Shown in pieces: positions 51,500 to 61,926 of a stretch of DNA of 64,000 bases (its first letter is position 1; each line of letters opens with the position of its first letter). A model generated the notes under the pieces. It made no database searches. It saw only the letters and a program-made list of their open reading frames with translations, and had not been told where the DNA came from. The stretch is taken from NCBI RefSeq assembly GCF_947503125.1, contig NZ_CANNCR010000001.1, positions 186,001 through 250,000 of the forward strand. The letters are read 5' to 3'. This DNA comes from an uncultured Metabacillus sp. (GTDB lineage: Bacteria; Bacillota; Bacilli; Bacillales; Bacillaceae). A program made the position numbers and the translations under genes.

Positions 51500-54400
51500 A
51501 TGTTCCTCAAACGGTTGGATATTGTAGGATTCAAGTCCTTTGCTGAACGGGTAACAGTTGATTTTGTAAAAGGAGTTACCGCAGTAGTTGGACCAAATGG
51601 TAGTGGGAAAAGTAATATAACTGATGGGATTAGATGGGTATTAGGAGAACAGTCAGCTAAATCTCTTCGTGGAGCAAAAATGGAGGATATCATTTTTGCG
51701 GGAAGTGATTCTAGAAAAGGGTTAAATGTTGCTGAAGTTACATTAACCTTGGATAATGAAGATCATTTTCTCCCAATTGATTATCATGAAGTCAGTGTGA
51801 CAAGACGTGTTTTTCGCTCGGGAGAAAGTGAATTTTTTATTAATAAGCAAAGCTGCCGCTTGAAAGATATTGTAGATTTGTTTATGGACTCTGGACTTGG
51901 TAAAGAAGCATTTTCCATTATAAGCCAGGGGAAGGTTGAAGAAATCCTCAGCAGCAAAGCTGAAGAACGTAGAAGTATATTTGAAGAAGCGGCCGGAGTG
52001 CTAAAATATAAGTCGCGAAAAAAGAAGGCTGAATATAAATTAGCGGAAACGCAAGAAAATCTAAATCGTGTCCAGGACATTTTATACGAGCTCGAAGGTC
52101 AGGTTGAACCTTTAAAAATTCAAGCATCGATTGCAAAGGATTATTTGCAGAAAAAAGAAGAGCTCGAACAAATTGAAGTAGCCGTGACAGTATATGAAAT
52201 TGAGGAGCTTCATCATAAATACGAAGCATTGGCAAAATCAGTTGCCGAAGGAAAAGATCGCGAATTGAAACTTTCTGCTACAATCCAAAAGAAAGAAGCA
52301 GAAGTGGAGAAGATGAGGGATTATCTTGTCGCATTAGATGAGTCCATAAATGATTTGCAGCAGGTACTTCTATTAGCGAGTGAGGAATTGGAAAAGCTCG
52401 AGGGAAGAAAAGAAGTTCTTAAAGAACGGAAGAAAAATGCCCATCAAAATAAGGCGCAGTTAGAGAAATTGATCGAAGAGCTAAATGATCGATTATCACA
52501 GTTAAATAGAGAAAAACAAGAGCAAGAAGCGTTTTTATTAACCTATAAAAATGAGCTGCAAGCAATTCAAGATCAATTGACTGAGAAGCAGCAGCAAATG
52601 ACAACCTATGATCAAAATATCGAGGAGCTAATTGAGAGCTTAAAAAGTGAATATTTTGAACTGCTAAATGAACAGGCTGCGGCTCGAAATGAAATTCATT
52701 ATATTGATGAACAGCTTAGCCAGCAAGAACGGAAAAATACGAGACTGCAAGATTCTAATAAAAGGTATATTACGGAGAGACAGGAAATTTTTGAAAGAAA
52801 GACAAAAATTGAAGCAAAATACTCACTTATTGAGAGTCAGTTATCTGATCAAATAAAAAGTTATCGCGATGCACAAGCGAAATTAGAAAATTTAAAAAAT
52901 GCTTATCAAAAGAAAGAATCTGCTTTATATCAAGCTTATCAGATTCTTCAGCAAACCCGTTCAAGAAAGGAAGTCCTCGAATCAATGCAGGAGGACTATG
53001 CAGGATTTTTTCAAGGTGTTAAGGAGATATTAAAAGCAAAGGAACAGCTTGGAGGCATTTATGGGGCGGTTGCTGAGTTAATTTCCACAGATAAAAACTA
53101 CGAAACGGCGATTGAAATTGCGTTAAGCAGTTCAATGCAGCATGTCGTTGTTAAGGATGAAGCCGCAGCCAGGAAAGCGATCCAATATTTAAAGGAGCAT
53201 TCTTTTGGTCGTGCAACATTTCTGCCGTTATCTGTTATAAAACCACGTTCAATCGTACCGCATGATCTTAGAATGATTGAAACCCATCAAGCATTCGTTG
53301 GCATTGCAACTGATCTAGTAAACTATCAACCGCAGTTTAAAGCAATTATTGGAAATCTGCTTGGAACAGTAATTGTAACCACTGATCTCAAGGGTGCAAA
53401 TGAAATTGCAAAGCTAATGAATTATCGCTATCGACTCGTTACCCTTCAAGGAGATGTTGTGAATCCAGGGGGATCAATGACAGGTGGAGCAGTTAAGCAA
53501 AAAAATAATTCTTTATTAAGCCGCGGGAGAGAATTAGAAACGATTCAAGAGAAATTAGTGGAAATGGAAGAAAGAACAGCCCAGCTTGAACAAGATGTTA
53601 AGGGGACAAAGCAAACCATTCAAAATAATGAAGCTCTTCTTGAAGAGTTGCGGGCAAAAGGTGAAAAGCTCCGTCTTGAAGAGCAAATGATTAGGAGCGA
53701 AATAAGAGAGATTGAAATCAATGAAAAGAATGTTAACGATCATTTGAAATTATATGATGCTGAGCGAGAATCGTTTGAATCTGAAAAGGAACGATTTACA
53801 GCAAGGAAAAAAGAGCTTGGTCAAAGCTTAGAAAAAATGGGATCAGCGCTGGAAAAGCTGGAGAAAGAAATTGAGGAGCTATCAGCCAAAAAAGTATCAC
53901 AGCAAACATCAAAGGATGAGCTCCAAAGTGAATTAACAGAATTAAAGGTCATCTTTGCTAGTAAGAAGCAGATATACGAAAACCAAAAGGAAAAGGTTGC
54001 ACGCATAAACCAAGACCTTGAGGAATCACTGCAAAAATATGAAGAAGCAAAAGAGGATTATTCCTTCCTTTCAAATGAGATGAATTCAAGCTCATCTGGT
54101 GAGGAAAAGCTAGAAGAAGCTGCTAAGAAAAAGCTGCAGGATAAAAATAAAACAATTGAGCTAATTTCTTCAAGACGTGATGAACGTGTCCAGTTACAAG
54201 AAAAGCTTGAGGATGAGGAGCGGGAATTAAAAGAGCTAAAACGTCAGGATAAGCAACTTCAGGACAGTTTAAAGGATGAAGAGGTCAAGTTGAATCGTTT
54301 AGATGTTGAATTAGATAATCGTCTCAACCATCTGCGTGAGGAATATTTATTAACCTTTGAAGCTGCTAAAGAGAAATATACGTTAGAGGTCGAAATTGAG

Positions 54401-55063
54401 GAAGCAAGAAAACGAGTAAAACTAATCAAGCTTGCAATCGATGAGCTGGGAACGGTAAACTTAGGGGCGATTGAAGAATTTGAACGGGTAAATGAACGCT
54501 TCACCTTCCTATCTGAGCAACGAAATGATTTGACAGAAGCAAAAGACACTCTCTACCAGGTTATCGATGAAATGGATGAAGAAATGAAGAGAAGGTTTGA
54601 GCAAACCTTTAATGCCATTCGTTCCCATTTTGAATCAGTCTTTCAGGCGCTCTTTGGCGGCGGACGAGCTGAATTAAAACTAACAGACCCTAATGATTTG
54701 TTAAACACTGGTGTTGAGATTGTTGCACAGCCTCCAGGTAAAAAGCTTCAAAACCTCGGTCTCCTTTCAGGAGGGGAACGAGCACTCACAGCGATTGCGC
54801 TATTATTTTCAATTCTGAAGGTGAGACCAGTGCCTTTTTGTGTTCTTGATGAAGTTGAAGCAGCACTTGATGAAGCAAATGTTCATCGCTTTGCCCAGTA
54901 TTTGAAAAAATTTAGCCAAGAAACACAATTTATTGTGATCACACATCGTAAAGGAACAATGGAGGAAGCTGATGTCCTGTATGGAGTTACGATGCAGGAA
55001 TCAGGTGTTTCTAAGCTTGTATCTGTAAGACTTGAAGAAACCAAAGAATTAGTACAATCCTAG
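51500..55063 (+). CDS. smc: chromosome partition protein SMC
   Basis: ATPase of condensin that organises and separates chromosomes. The 1187-aa protein has an N-terminal head with Walker A GPNGSGKSN at 31-39, long coiled coils (about 165-500 and 675-1010), and a hinge near 505-670 (EQLGGIYGAVAELI and GGSMTGGAV). The C-terminal head has signature LLSGGERALTAIALLF and Walker B CVLDEVEAALDEANV. AAGGAGG lies 8 nt before ATG at 51500. The gap of 260 nt from rnc holds no gene and no clear terminator. Confidence 0.98.
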   Translation: MFLKRLDIVGFKSFAERVTVDFVKGVTAVVGPNGSGKSNITDGIRWVLGEQSAKSLRGAKMEDIIFAGSDSRKGLNVAEVTLTLDNEDHFLPIDYHEVSVTRRVFRSGESEFFINKQSCRLKDIVDLFMDSGLGKEAFSIISQGKVEEILSSKAEERRSIFEEAAGVLKYKSRKKKAEYKLAETQENLNRVQDILYELEGQVEPLKIQASIAKDYLQKKEELEQIEVAVTVYEIEELHHKYEALAKSVAEGKDRELKLSATIQKKEAEVEKMRDYLVALDESINDLQQVLLLASEELEKLEGRKEVLKERKKNAHQNKAQLEKLIEELNDRLSQLNREKQEQEAFLLTYKNELQAIQDQLTEKQQQMTTYDQNIEELIESLKSEYFELLNEQAAARNEIHYIDEQLSQQERKNTRLQDSNKRYITERQEIFERKTKIEAKYSLIESQLSDQIKSYRDAQAKLENLKNAYQKKESALYQAYQILQQTRSRKEVLESMQEDYAGFFQGVKEILKAKEQLGGIYGAVAELISTDKNYETAIEIALSSSMQHVVVKDEAAARKAIQYLKEHSFGRATFLPLSVIKPRSIVPHDLRMIETHQAFVGIATDLVNYQPQFKAIIGNLLGTVIVTTDLKGANEIAKLMNYRYRLVTLQGDVVNPGGSMTGGAVKQKNNSLLSRGRELETIQEKLVEMEERTAQLEQDVKGTKQTIQNNEALLEELRAKGEKLRLEEQMIRSEIREIEINEKNVNDHLKLYDAERESFESEKERFTARKKELGQSLEKMGSALEKLEKEIEELSAKKVSQQTSKDELQSELTELKVIFASKKQIYENQKEKVARINQDLEESLQKYEEAKEDYSFLSNEMNSSSSGEEKLEEAAKKKLQDKNKTIELISSRRDERVQLQEKLEDEERELKELKRQDKQLQDSLKDEEVKLNRLDVELDNRLNHLREEYLLTFEAAKEKYTLEVEIEEARKRVKLIKLAIDELGTVNLGAIEEFERVNERFTFLSEQRNDLTEAKDTLYQVIDEMDEEMKRRFEQTFNAIRSHFESVFQALFGGGRAELKLTDPNDLLNTGVEIVAQPPGKKLQNLGLLSGGERALTAIALLFSILKVRPVPFCVLDEVEAALDEANVHRFAQYLKKFSQETQFIVITHRKGTMEEADVLYGVTMQESGVSKLVSVRLEETKELVQS

Positions 55064-55081
55064 CTGAAAGGACGAACAAAC

Positions 55082-56080
55082 ATGAGTTTTTTTAAAAAAC
55101 TTAAAGAAAAGATTACAAAGCAAACAGATTCTGTAACTGAAAAATTTAAAGAAGGCTTAACGAAAACAAGAGATTCATTTGCTGGAAAGATGAATGATCT
55201 TGTTGCAAAGTATCGTAAAGTTGATGAAGAATTTTTTGAGGAGCTTGAAGAGCTTTTAATTAGTGCAGATGTTGGTGTAATGACGGTTATGGATCTCATT
55301 GATGAGTTGAAGATGGAAGTAAAACGACGCAATATCCATGATACGAAAGAAGTTCAAGCAGTTATTTCGGAAAAACTCGTTGAGATTTATCAAGGGGATC
55401 AAGTTGAAGAAAACAACAAACTTAATCTTGAGCCAGGTCGATTAAATGTCGTGCTATTTGTTGGAGTCAACGGAGTAGGAAAGACGACAACAATTGGAAA
55501 ATTAGCACACAAGCTTAAAAGTGAAGGAAACTCAGTATTGTTAGCTGCTGGAGATACATTTAGAGCAGGAGCGATTGAGCAGCTGGAAGTATGGGGAGAA
55601 CGTGTTGGTGTTGATGTAATCAAGCAATCTGAAGGCTCAGATCCGGCAGCTGTTATGTATGATGCTGTACAGGCTGCAAAGGCACGAAAAGTAGATGTAC
55701 TTTTATGTGATACAGCAGGAAGACTTCAAAACAAGGTTAATCTCATGAAGGAGCTTGAAAAAGTAAAGCGTGTCATTGAAAAAGAAATACCCGGCGCGCC
55801 ACATGAGGTTTTGCTTGTACTAGATGCTACAACTGGTCAAAATGCTATGACACAAGCGAAGCAATTTTCCCAAGCAACAGATGTATCGGGAATTGTATTA
55901 ACAAAATTAGATGGCACTGCAAAAGGCGGAATTGTTTTAGCAATTAAAGGCGAACTGGACATTCCTGTTAAACTAGTTGGTCTTGGTGAAAAGATGGACG
56001 ACCTTCAGGAATTTAATACAGAACAATATGTATATGGTCTTTTCTCTGGCATTATTGAAGCACAAGAGGAAGAGAATTAA
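55082..56080 (+). CDS. ftsY: signal recognition particle receptor FtsY
   Basis: SRP receptor GTPase docking ribosome-nascent chain complexes at the membrane. The 332-aa protein has a short amphipathic N terminus (MSFFKKLKEKI), the N domain, and a G domain with GVNGVGKTTTIGK near 128-140. It also has DTFRAGA, DTAGRLQNK and TKLDGTAKGG. AAAGGA precedes the ATG. It is 18 nt after smc and ends in a bidirectional hairpin. Confidence 0.98.
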   Translation: MSFFKKLKEKITKQTDSVTEKFKEGLTKTRDSFAGKMNDLVAKYRKVDEEFFEELEELLISADVGVMTVMDLIDELKMEVKRRNIHDTKEVQAVISEKLVEIYQGDQVEENNKLNLEPGRLNVVLFVGVNGVGKTTTIGKLAHKLKSEGNSVLLAAGDTFRAGAIEQLEVWGERVGVDVIKQSEGSDPAAVMYDAVQAAKARKVDVLLCDTAGRLQNKVNLMKELEKVKRVIEKEIPGAPHEVLLVLDATTGQNAMTQAKQFSQATDVSGIVLTKLDGTAKGGIVLAIKGELDIPVKLVGLGEKMDDLQEFNTEQYVYGLFSGIIEAQEEEN

Positions 56081-56084
56081 TCAA

Positions 56085-56126
56085 AAAGAGCTAACTTTTC
56101 ATTAGATATGGAAAGTTAGCTCTTTT
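56085..56126. terminator. bidirectional terminator after ftsY
   Basis: AAAAGAGCTAACTTT and AAAGTTAGCTCTTTT form a stem of about 15 bp with T-rich ends on both strands. Confidence 0.85.
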
Positions 56127-56143
56127 GCTCTATCTATTTTATC

Positions 56144-56250
56144 TTATAATGGACGATTTCTTTGTTGTTTATTTTTTGTCAGTTGTTTCCAAAGAATCAC
56201 TGCAATGAGAACAAGCATGATAAATTGAACATTTTCTCATTCCTTTGTCC
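56144..56250 (-). pseudogene. possible small membrane peptide gene, perhaps frameshifted
   Basis: On the minus strand ACAAAGGA lies 8 nt before an ATG (56232-56230) whose frame stops after 11 codons. In the +1 neighbouring frame, just past it, the codons read VQFIMLVLIAVILWKQL, then KNKQQRNRPL and stop at 56144. That is one hydrophobic helix followed by a basic tail, typical of small membrane peptides. One inserted base after the ATG would join start and frame. An internal ATG at 56218 would give 24 aa without a site. A TATAAT lies further upstream on this strand, and the ftsY hairpin could end its transcript. Low certainty. Confidence 0.3.
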
Positions 56251-56324
56251 CCCAGGGTTATTTAAAATCTCTCATCTATATCCATTATACATATGAAATA
56301 TTTCCCTTAAGCAACGAATATAAC

Positions 56325-56353
56325 TTGACAAGCAAATCTGACATCTGTAGACT
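56325..56353 (+). promoter_or_regulatory. promoter of ylxM-ffh
   Basis: TTGACA at 56325-56330, 17-nt spacer, TAGACT at 56348-56353, about 45 nt before ylxM. Confidence 0.7.
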
Positions 56354-56397
56354 AATAACATGTAAAGGTAATTCACTTAACAAAGGGGTGAAACGGC

Positions 56398-56730
56398 ATG
56401 ATGCTTGAAAAAACGACAAGGCTAAATTACCTGTTTGATTTCTATCAAACATTGCTAACGCCTAAACAAAAGAGCTATATGTCGTTGTACTATTTAGATG
56501 ATTTCTCCCTTGGTGAAATTGCGGAAGAATATAATGTTAGCAGACAAGCAGTATACGATAACATTAAACGTACTGAAGCAATGCTGGAGCAATACGAAGA
56601 AAAGCTATTATTATTTCAAAAATTTCAAAAGCGGCAAGAGCTATTGACCAAGCTTCGAGAGTATATGGTTTTTACAAATCAAAACCCTGAAATCGAGTCA
56701 TTGCTAAGTGAACTTGAGAAATTAGATTAG
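56398..56730 (+). CDS. ylxM: YlxM/p13-like SRP-associated DNA-binding protein
   Basis: A 110-aa protein with a sigma-70 region 4-like helix-turn-helix ([22 protein letters not shown] near residues 39-60) and a C-terminal helix. In streptococci YlxM binds SRP components and changes Ffh activity. It matches B. subtilis YlxM, whose start (MSLEKTTR) supports ATG 56398 over 56401. AAAGGGGTG precedes. It is 11 nt ahead of ffh. Confidence 0.95.
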   Translation: MMLEKTTRLNYLFDFYQTLLTPKQKSYMSLYYLDDFSLGEIAEEYNVSRQAVYDNIKRTEAMLEQYEEKLLLFQKFQKRQELLTKLREYMVFTNQNPEIESLLSELEKLD

Positions 56731-56741
56731 GAGGCGGCATT

Positions 56742-58082
56742 ATGGCATTTGAAGGATTAGCCGACCGACTGCAAAATACGATGGCAAAAATTCGCGGTAA
56801 AGGGAAGGTATCAGAGGCTGATGTAAAAGAAATGATGCGGGAGGTTCGCCTTGCACTTTTGGAAGCCGATGTTAACTTCAAAGTCGTAAAAGAATTTATT
56901 AAGCGTGTAAGTGAACGTGCTGTTGGTCAAGAGGTTATGAAAAGTTTAACCCCAGGCCAACAGGTCATTAAAGTTGTTAAAGAGGAACTAACTGAGTTAA
57001 TGGGTGGAGAGCAAAGTAAAATTGCTGTTTCCAATCGCCCGCCAACAGTCATTATGATGGTTGGTTTACAAGGTGCTGGTAAAACTACGACAACGGGAAA
57101 GCTTGCCAACCTATTACGAAAGAAATTCAATCGTAAGCCATTGCTTGTTGCAGCTGACATTTATCGTCCTGCTGCAATCAAACAATTGCAGACATTAGGC
57201 AAGCAGCTTGATATGCCTGTTTTTTCATTAGGGGATCAAGTTAGTCCAGTTGAAATTGCAACAAAGGCACTTGAACATGCGAAAGAGGAGCATCATGATT
57301 ATGTCATTATTGATACAGCAGGACGGCTTCATATTGATGAAAATTTAATGGAAGAGCTAGAGCAGGTGAAAACCATTGCCAAGCCTGATGAAATATTCCT
57401 TGTAGTCGATGCGATGACAGGTCAGGATGCAGTAAATGTTGCAAAGAGCTTTAATGAACAACTCGGATTAACTGGTGTTGTTCTGACCAAGCTTGATGGT
57501 GACACTCGCGGTGGTGCAGCCTTATCGATACGTTCTGTTACAGATACACCGATAAAGTTTGTCGGTCTCGGCGAAAAGCTAGACGCATTAGAAGCATTCC
57601 ATCCAGAACGAATGGCATCAAGAATTCTTGGTATGGGTGATGTATTAACATTAATTGAAAAAGCTCAAACAAATGTTGATGCTGAAAAGGCGAAAGAGCT
57701 AGAGCAGAAAATGCGGACAATGTCCTTTACATTTGATGATTTTTTAGAGCAGCTTGGCCAAGTACGAAACATGGGTCCTCTAGAAGATCTTATTGGCATG
57801 CTTCCAGGAGCCAATAAAATGAAGGGACTTAAAAATCTTCAAGTTGATGAAAAGCAAATCAGCCATGTTGAAGCGATCATCAAGTCAATGACTGCACAGG
57901 AAAAAATTAATCCTGAAATTATGAATGCTTCACGTAAAAAGCGAATTGCAAAGGGCAGTGGTACATCTGTTCAGGAAGTAAACCGTCTTTTAAAGCAATT
58001 TGATGATATGAAAAAAATGATGAAGCAAATGACCAGCATGTCAAAAAGCAAGAAAAAAGGCTTTAAATTCCCGTTTATGTAA
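56742..58082 (+). CDS. ffh: signal recognition particle protein Ffh
   Basis: SRP54 GTPase that binds signal sequences and scRNA. The 446-aa protein has an N domain, a G domain with GLQGAGKTTTTGK near 108-120, DTAGRLHID and TKLDGDTRGG, and a methionine-rich M domain from about 310. That M domain includes MRTMSFTFDDFLEQ, MLPGANKMKG, and a Met/Lys-rich tail. AGGAGG is 8 nt ahead of the ATG. Confidence 0.98.
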   Translation: MAFEGLADRLQNTMAKIRGKGKVSEADVKEMMREVRLALLEADVNFKVVKEFIKRVSERAVGQEVMKSLTPGQQVIKVVKEELTELMGGEQSKIAVSNRPPTVIMMVGLQGAGKTTTTGKLANLLRKKFNRKPLLVAADIYRPAAIKQLQTLGKQLDMPVFSLGDQVSPVEIATKALEHAKEEHHDYVIIDTAGRLHIDENLMEELEQVKTIAKPDEIFLVVDAMTGQDAVNVAKSFNEQLGLTGVVLTKLDGDTRGGAALSIRSVTDTPIKFVGLGEKLDALEAFHPERMASRILGMGDVLTLIEKAQTNVDAEKAKELEQKMRTMSFTFDDFLEQLGQVRNMGPLEDLIGMLPGANKMKGLKNLQVDEKQISHVEAIIKSMTAQEKINPEIMNASRKKRIAKGSGTSVQEVNRLLKQFDDMKKMMKQMTSMSKSKKKGFKFPFM

Positions 58083-58087
58083 ATTTA

Positions 58088-58203
58088 AAGCGGAAGCGCC
58101 TCGCTCAGCACCGACAAGCATAAGACGATTAGGAATAGAAGGTGTACTTTACCTTCAATTCCTAATTGGCTTATGACTCGAGGTGCTAGGCGCTGAAGCT
58201 AGC
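58088..58203 (-). repeat. dispersed intergenic hairpin repeat, copy C
   Basis: Read on the minus strand: CTTCAGCGCCTAGCACCTCG, then CATAAGCC, a central hairpin, CTTATGCTTGTCGGTGCTG, and ending GAGGCGCTTCCGC. The central hairpin arms 58128-58143 and 58151-58166 pair over 15 of 16 positions. Copies A, B and D share the ends. It lies 6 nt after the ffh stop and may also serve as a transcript end. Confidence 0.75.
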
Positions 58204-58236
58204 AACCAAAACTTAGTAAAAAGCCACTTTTTCTAA

Positions 58237-58604
<368 letters not shown>

Positions 58605-58605
<1 letters not shown>

Positions 58606-58850
58606 TGTCTGTGAATGAGATGAAAGAGTTAATCGAAGCAATTGTTAAGCCACTTGTTGACTCACCAGAACATGTTGAAATAACAGAACTGGAAACAGAG
58701 AACCAAATTACGTATCGCCTTTCTGTTCATAAAGAGGACATTGGCAAGGTAATCGGAAAACAAGGCCGTATAGCAAAAGCAATTCGAACTGTTGTATATG
58801 CAGCGGGATCTAATTCATCTAAAAGAATTCAACTTGAAATCAATGACTAA
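58605..58850 (+). CDS. khpA: KH-domain RNA-binding protein KhpA
   Basis: An 81-aa single KH-domain protein (ylqC) that pairs with KhpB/Jag in other Firmicutes to control cell division and elongation. The motif GKVIGKQGRIAKAIRTVV near residues 47-64 is the KH GxxG loop. Its ATG overlaps the last base of the rpsP stop codon, and there is no good separate site, so it is probably coupled to rpsP. A hairpin follows. Confidence 0.95.
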
Positions 58851-58883
58851 AAAAAGGGTGAGGAAGGATCCTCCCCTTTTTTT
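58848..58883 (+). terminator. hairpin terminator after khpA
   Basis: AAAAAGGGTGAGGA and TCCTCCCCTTTTT pair with one bulged T, followed by more T. It overlaps the khpA stop. Confidence 0.8.
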
Positions 58884-58960
58884 GTACCAATAGAATGGCT
58901 TCTCTGAAATAATCGCTTCCGCTTTTTTTGTATAGAAGCTTTAATAGGGGAGGAAGAATA

Positions 58961-59341
58961 ATGAATATACTCCACCGCGTAATCGTGAAACAAATATTAA
59001 CCGAAACTAGCAAAAAATCATTGATCGAGCAGTTTAACAACAAGAAACAACTACTAGAACAAGAATGTGATCAATTATACTTTGAATATAAAAAGGTTGA
59101 GAGAACGAGTAAGCAGCTTGCAAGTCAATTTTTAAAAGAGATTGATAAAAGGCGGGAGAAAATTAAACTGGTTGAATTTCAGCTTCAACAAGCAAATACG
59201 TTGCCAATCGGCAGCGAGCTAAAAGAAAAGGAAGTTGAAGCGATCATTGAAGTAAATATTGGTGATAATTGGAATGAATTAATGAAGGAAAAAACGATTG
59301 TCATCAAAGATGGGATTGTAGATCAAATACGCCTGAGGTGA
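58961..59341 (+). CDS. ylqD: YlqD family protein of unknown function
   Basis: A 126-aa charged protein found in Bacillus between khpA and rimM. It is mostly helical with a likely coiled coil (about 20-85; [23 protein letters not shown] and [19 protein letters not shown]), then a short beta-rich C-terminal part ([26 protein letters not shown]). No catalytic motif is seen and the role is not known. GGGGAGGAAG precedes ATG 58961; the longer frame begins upstream of the site. Its stop overlaps the rimM start region. Confidence 0.85.
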   Translation: MNILHRVIVKQILTETSKKSLIEQFNNKKQLLEQECDQLYFEYKKVERTSKQLASQFLKEIDKRREKIKLVEFQLQQANTLPIGSELKEKEVEAIIEVNIGDNWNELMKEKTIVIKDGIVDQIRLR

Positions 59342-59346
59342 TAATG

Positions 59347-59868
59347 ATGTCCGAAAAATGGTTTAATGTTGGAAAAATCGTTAACACGCATGGAATTAGA
59401 GGGGAAGTTCGCGTGATTTCGAAAACAGATTTTGCTGAGGAAAGATATGAGCCTGGCAACAAATTATACATATTCAAGGAAGGCTCTAATGACCCAATTG
59501 AGGTAGTTGTCGAAAGCCATCGTGTACATAAAAATTTCGACTTGCTTACCTTTGAAGGAATGAATTCTATTCAGGATGTTGAACATTTTAAAGGTTCATT
59601 ATTGAAGATAAATGAAGAGCAATTAACAGACCTGGATGAAGGTGAATTTTATTTTCATGAAATTATAGGGTGTAAAGTTTACTCCGATGAAGGAGAAGAA
59701 ATCGGCACGATTCGTGAGATCTTAGCAACTGGGGCAAATGATGTCTGGGTGATAAAAAGAAAGGCAGGTAAGGATCTTCTTATTCCCTACATCGAAGAGA
59801 TTGTTAAGGACGTTGATGTAGAAGTCAAAAAAGTGATCATTACACCAATGGAAGGATTACTAGACTAA
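59347..59868 (+). CDS. rimM: ribosome maturation factor RimM
   Basis: Factor for 30S head assembly that binds S19. The 173-aa protein has [19 protein letters not shown] at the N terminus, [14 protein letters not shown] in the middle linker and [11 protein letters not shown] plus TPMEGLLD in the C-terminal PRC-barrel domain. ATG at 59347 fits the family start [12 protein letters not shown] and lies 6 nt after GAGGTG; GTG 59338 and ATG 59344 are in-frame alternatives. Its stop overlaps trmD by one base. Confidence 0.96.
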   Translation: MSEKWFNVGKIVNTHGIRGEVRVISKTDFAEERYEPGNKLYIFKEGSNDPIEVVVESHRVHKNFDLLTFEGMNSIQDVEHFKGSLLKINEEQLTDLDEGEFYFHEIIGCKVYSDEGEEIGTIREILATGANDVWVIKRKAGKDLLIPYIEEIVKDVDVEVKKVIITPMEGLLD

Positions 59869-60602
59869 TGAAAATTGATTTTATGACACTATTTCCAGAG
59901 ATGTTTCATGGTGTATTAAATGAATCGATTTTAAAAAAAGCACAAGAAAAAAACGCTGTGCAATTTCGCGTCATTAACTTTCGCGATTACTCCTCAAATA
60001 AACATCATACTGTGGATGATTATCCATATGGCGGTGGAGCAGGAATGGTATTGAAGCCTCAGCCTATTTTCGACGCTGTAGAAGCGATCAGAAAGGAGAC
60101 AGACTCTACACCTAAAGTGATCCTTGTGTGCCCGCAAGGTGAACGTTTTACACAGGCAAAAGCTGAACAATTAGCTACAGAGGAGCATCTGTTGTTTATT
60201 TGTGGTCATTATGAAGGCTATGATGAACGAATAAGAGAGCATCTTGTCACAGATGAGATCTCGATTGGAGACTTTGTCTTAACAGGCGGAGAGCTAGCCT
60301 CAATGGTCATTGCAGATAGCGTTGTTCGCCTGCTGCCAGGTGTACTTGGAAATGAGGACTCTCCTGTATTGGATTCATATAGCTCTGGCCTACTGGAGCA
60401 TCCACACTATACAAGACCCGCCGATTTTCGCGGCATGAAGGTTCCCGATGTCCTCTTATCAGGAAATCATAAGCTTATCAAGGAATGGCGTGAGAAGGAG
60501 TCGCTGCGCAGAACCTTTGAACGAAGACCGGACCTATTAGAATCATATCCTTTAACAGAAGAACAAAAATCGTTCATAAAACAATGGAAAAACGAGAACT
60601 AG
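59868..60602 (+). CDS. trmD: tRNA (guanine-37-N1)-methyltransferase
   Basis: SPOUT-class enzyme methylating G37 of tRNAs to prevent frameshifting. The 244-aa protein shows [13 protein letters not shown], the [15 protein letters not shown] loop, [11 protein letters not shown] near residue 113 and [14 protein letters not shown] near 132 (trefoil knot, SAM site). The start ATG overlaps the rimM stop (TAATG). The following gap leads to rplS. Confidence 0.97.
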   Translation: MKIDFMTLFPEMFHGVLNESILKKAQEKNAVQFRVINFRDYSSNKHHTVDDYPYGGGAGMVLKPQPIFDAVEAIRKETDSTPKVILVCPQGERFTQAKAEQLATEEHLLFICGHYEGYDERIREHLVTDEISIGDFVLTGGELASMVIADSVVRLLPGVLGNEDSPVLDSYSSGLLEHPHYTRPADFRGMKVPDVLLSGNHKLIKEWREKESLRRTFERRPDLLESYPLTEEQKSFIKQWKNEN

Positions 60603-60689
60603 CTATTGCAGGCAATGCGTCTATATGGTATGATAAATCTCGTGGCTTCCTGTCAAATAAAAATTTATTATATAAATTTTTCGCTGCAG

Positions 60690-61106
<417 letters not shown>

Positions 61107-61174
61107 GATTGCTTAGCTTTTGCTAGGTCTCAATATATGGGTCGCAGCTTGCTTATGCTGTCCGTATAGTTGAT

Positions 61175-61205
61175 AAGGAGCTTGTTCATGAACAAGCTCC
61201 TTTTT
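61175..61205 (+). terminator. terminator after rplS
   Basis: AAGGAGCTTGTT and AACAAGCTCCTT form a perfect 12-bp stem around CATG (28-nt palindrome), followed by T. Confidence 0.93.
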
Positions 61206-61286
61206 CATCTAAATCCGGACAGCTGTTAAAAAGAAACTAGATGTCCAAAAATGCTTTATATATTGTTCTTATAAGAAATCCTAAGG

Positions 61287-61313
61287 TTGTCATGCCTTTT
61301 TATAGGGTATAGT
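61287..61313 (+). promoter_or_regulatory. candidate promoter of lepB
   Basis: TTGTCA at 61287-61292 and TATAGT at 61308-61313 with a short 15-nt spacer, 45 nt before the start. The spacing is poor, so confidence is low. Confidence 0.4.
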
Positions 61314-61358
61314 AATAAGTAGACTGTGGTCATAATGATTACTAGAGTAGGTGAAAGT

Positions 61359-61907
61359 ATGACAAAAAAGAAAAATGAACTGCTCGAATGGATTAAAGCG
61401 TTAGCAATTGCCGTCATCTTAGCGGCTGTCATAAGGTATTTCTTTTTTGCTCCAATTATAGTTGATGGGCACTCAATGATGCCTACCTTACATACACAAG
61501 ACAGAATGATTGTGAATAAATTCTCATATAAAATTGGTGAACCTGATCGCTTTGATATTGTTGTTTTTCATGCTACTGTTGATAAAGATTATATTAAGAG
61601 AGTAATCGGCTTACCAGGAGATCATGTTGAGTATAAAAATGATACACTTTATATTAATGGCAAAAAGTATGAAGAACCTTATCTTGAAGAATATAAAAAT
61701 CAACTAGTAGACGGACCATTAACTGAGCCCTTTGATCTTGAAAGCATCATTGGACAAGAAACGGTGCCGGAGGGTCATATTTTTGTTATGGGTGACAATA
61801 GAAGGCAAAGTAAAGATAGCCGGCATATTGGAACCATTCCAATAGAAGAAGTAATGGGTAAAGCAAGCTTGGTTTATTGGCCAATCTCAAGCTTTAGATT
61901 TGAGTAA
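61359..61907 (+). CDS. lepB: type I signal peptidase
   Basis: Removes signal peptides from exported proteins. The 182-aa membrane protein has one N-terminal TM helix (about residues 12-30) and the catalytic dyad: Ser39 in GHSMMPTL and Lys80 in [11 protein letters not shown]. Further boxes are [12 protein letters not shown] near 147 and [11 protein letters not shown]. It is of the short SipS/SipT type. ATG at 61359 follows TAGGTG with 5 nt spacing. It stands between rplS and rbgA; in B. subtilis no sip gene is at this place, as I recall. Confidence 0.95.
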   Translation: MTKKKNELLEWIKALAIAVILAAVIRYFFFAPIIVDGHSMMPTLHTQDRMIVNKFSYKIGEPDRFDIVVFHATVDKDYIKRVIGLPGDHVEYKNDTLYINGKKYEEPYLEEYKNQLVDGPLTEPFDLESIIGQETVPEGHIFVMGDNRRQSKDSRHIGTIPIEEVMGKASLVYWPISSFRFE

Positions 61908-61926
61908 TGAAAAGAAGGTGTTTTTT

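Noticed and set aside
58905-58935. TCGCTTCCGCTTTTTTT resembling the right end of the dispersed repeat
   Set aside because: Only about 12 bases match and no left end or hairpin is nearby; could be chance.
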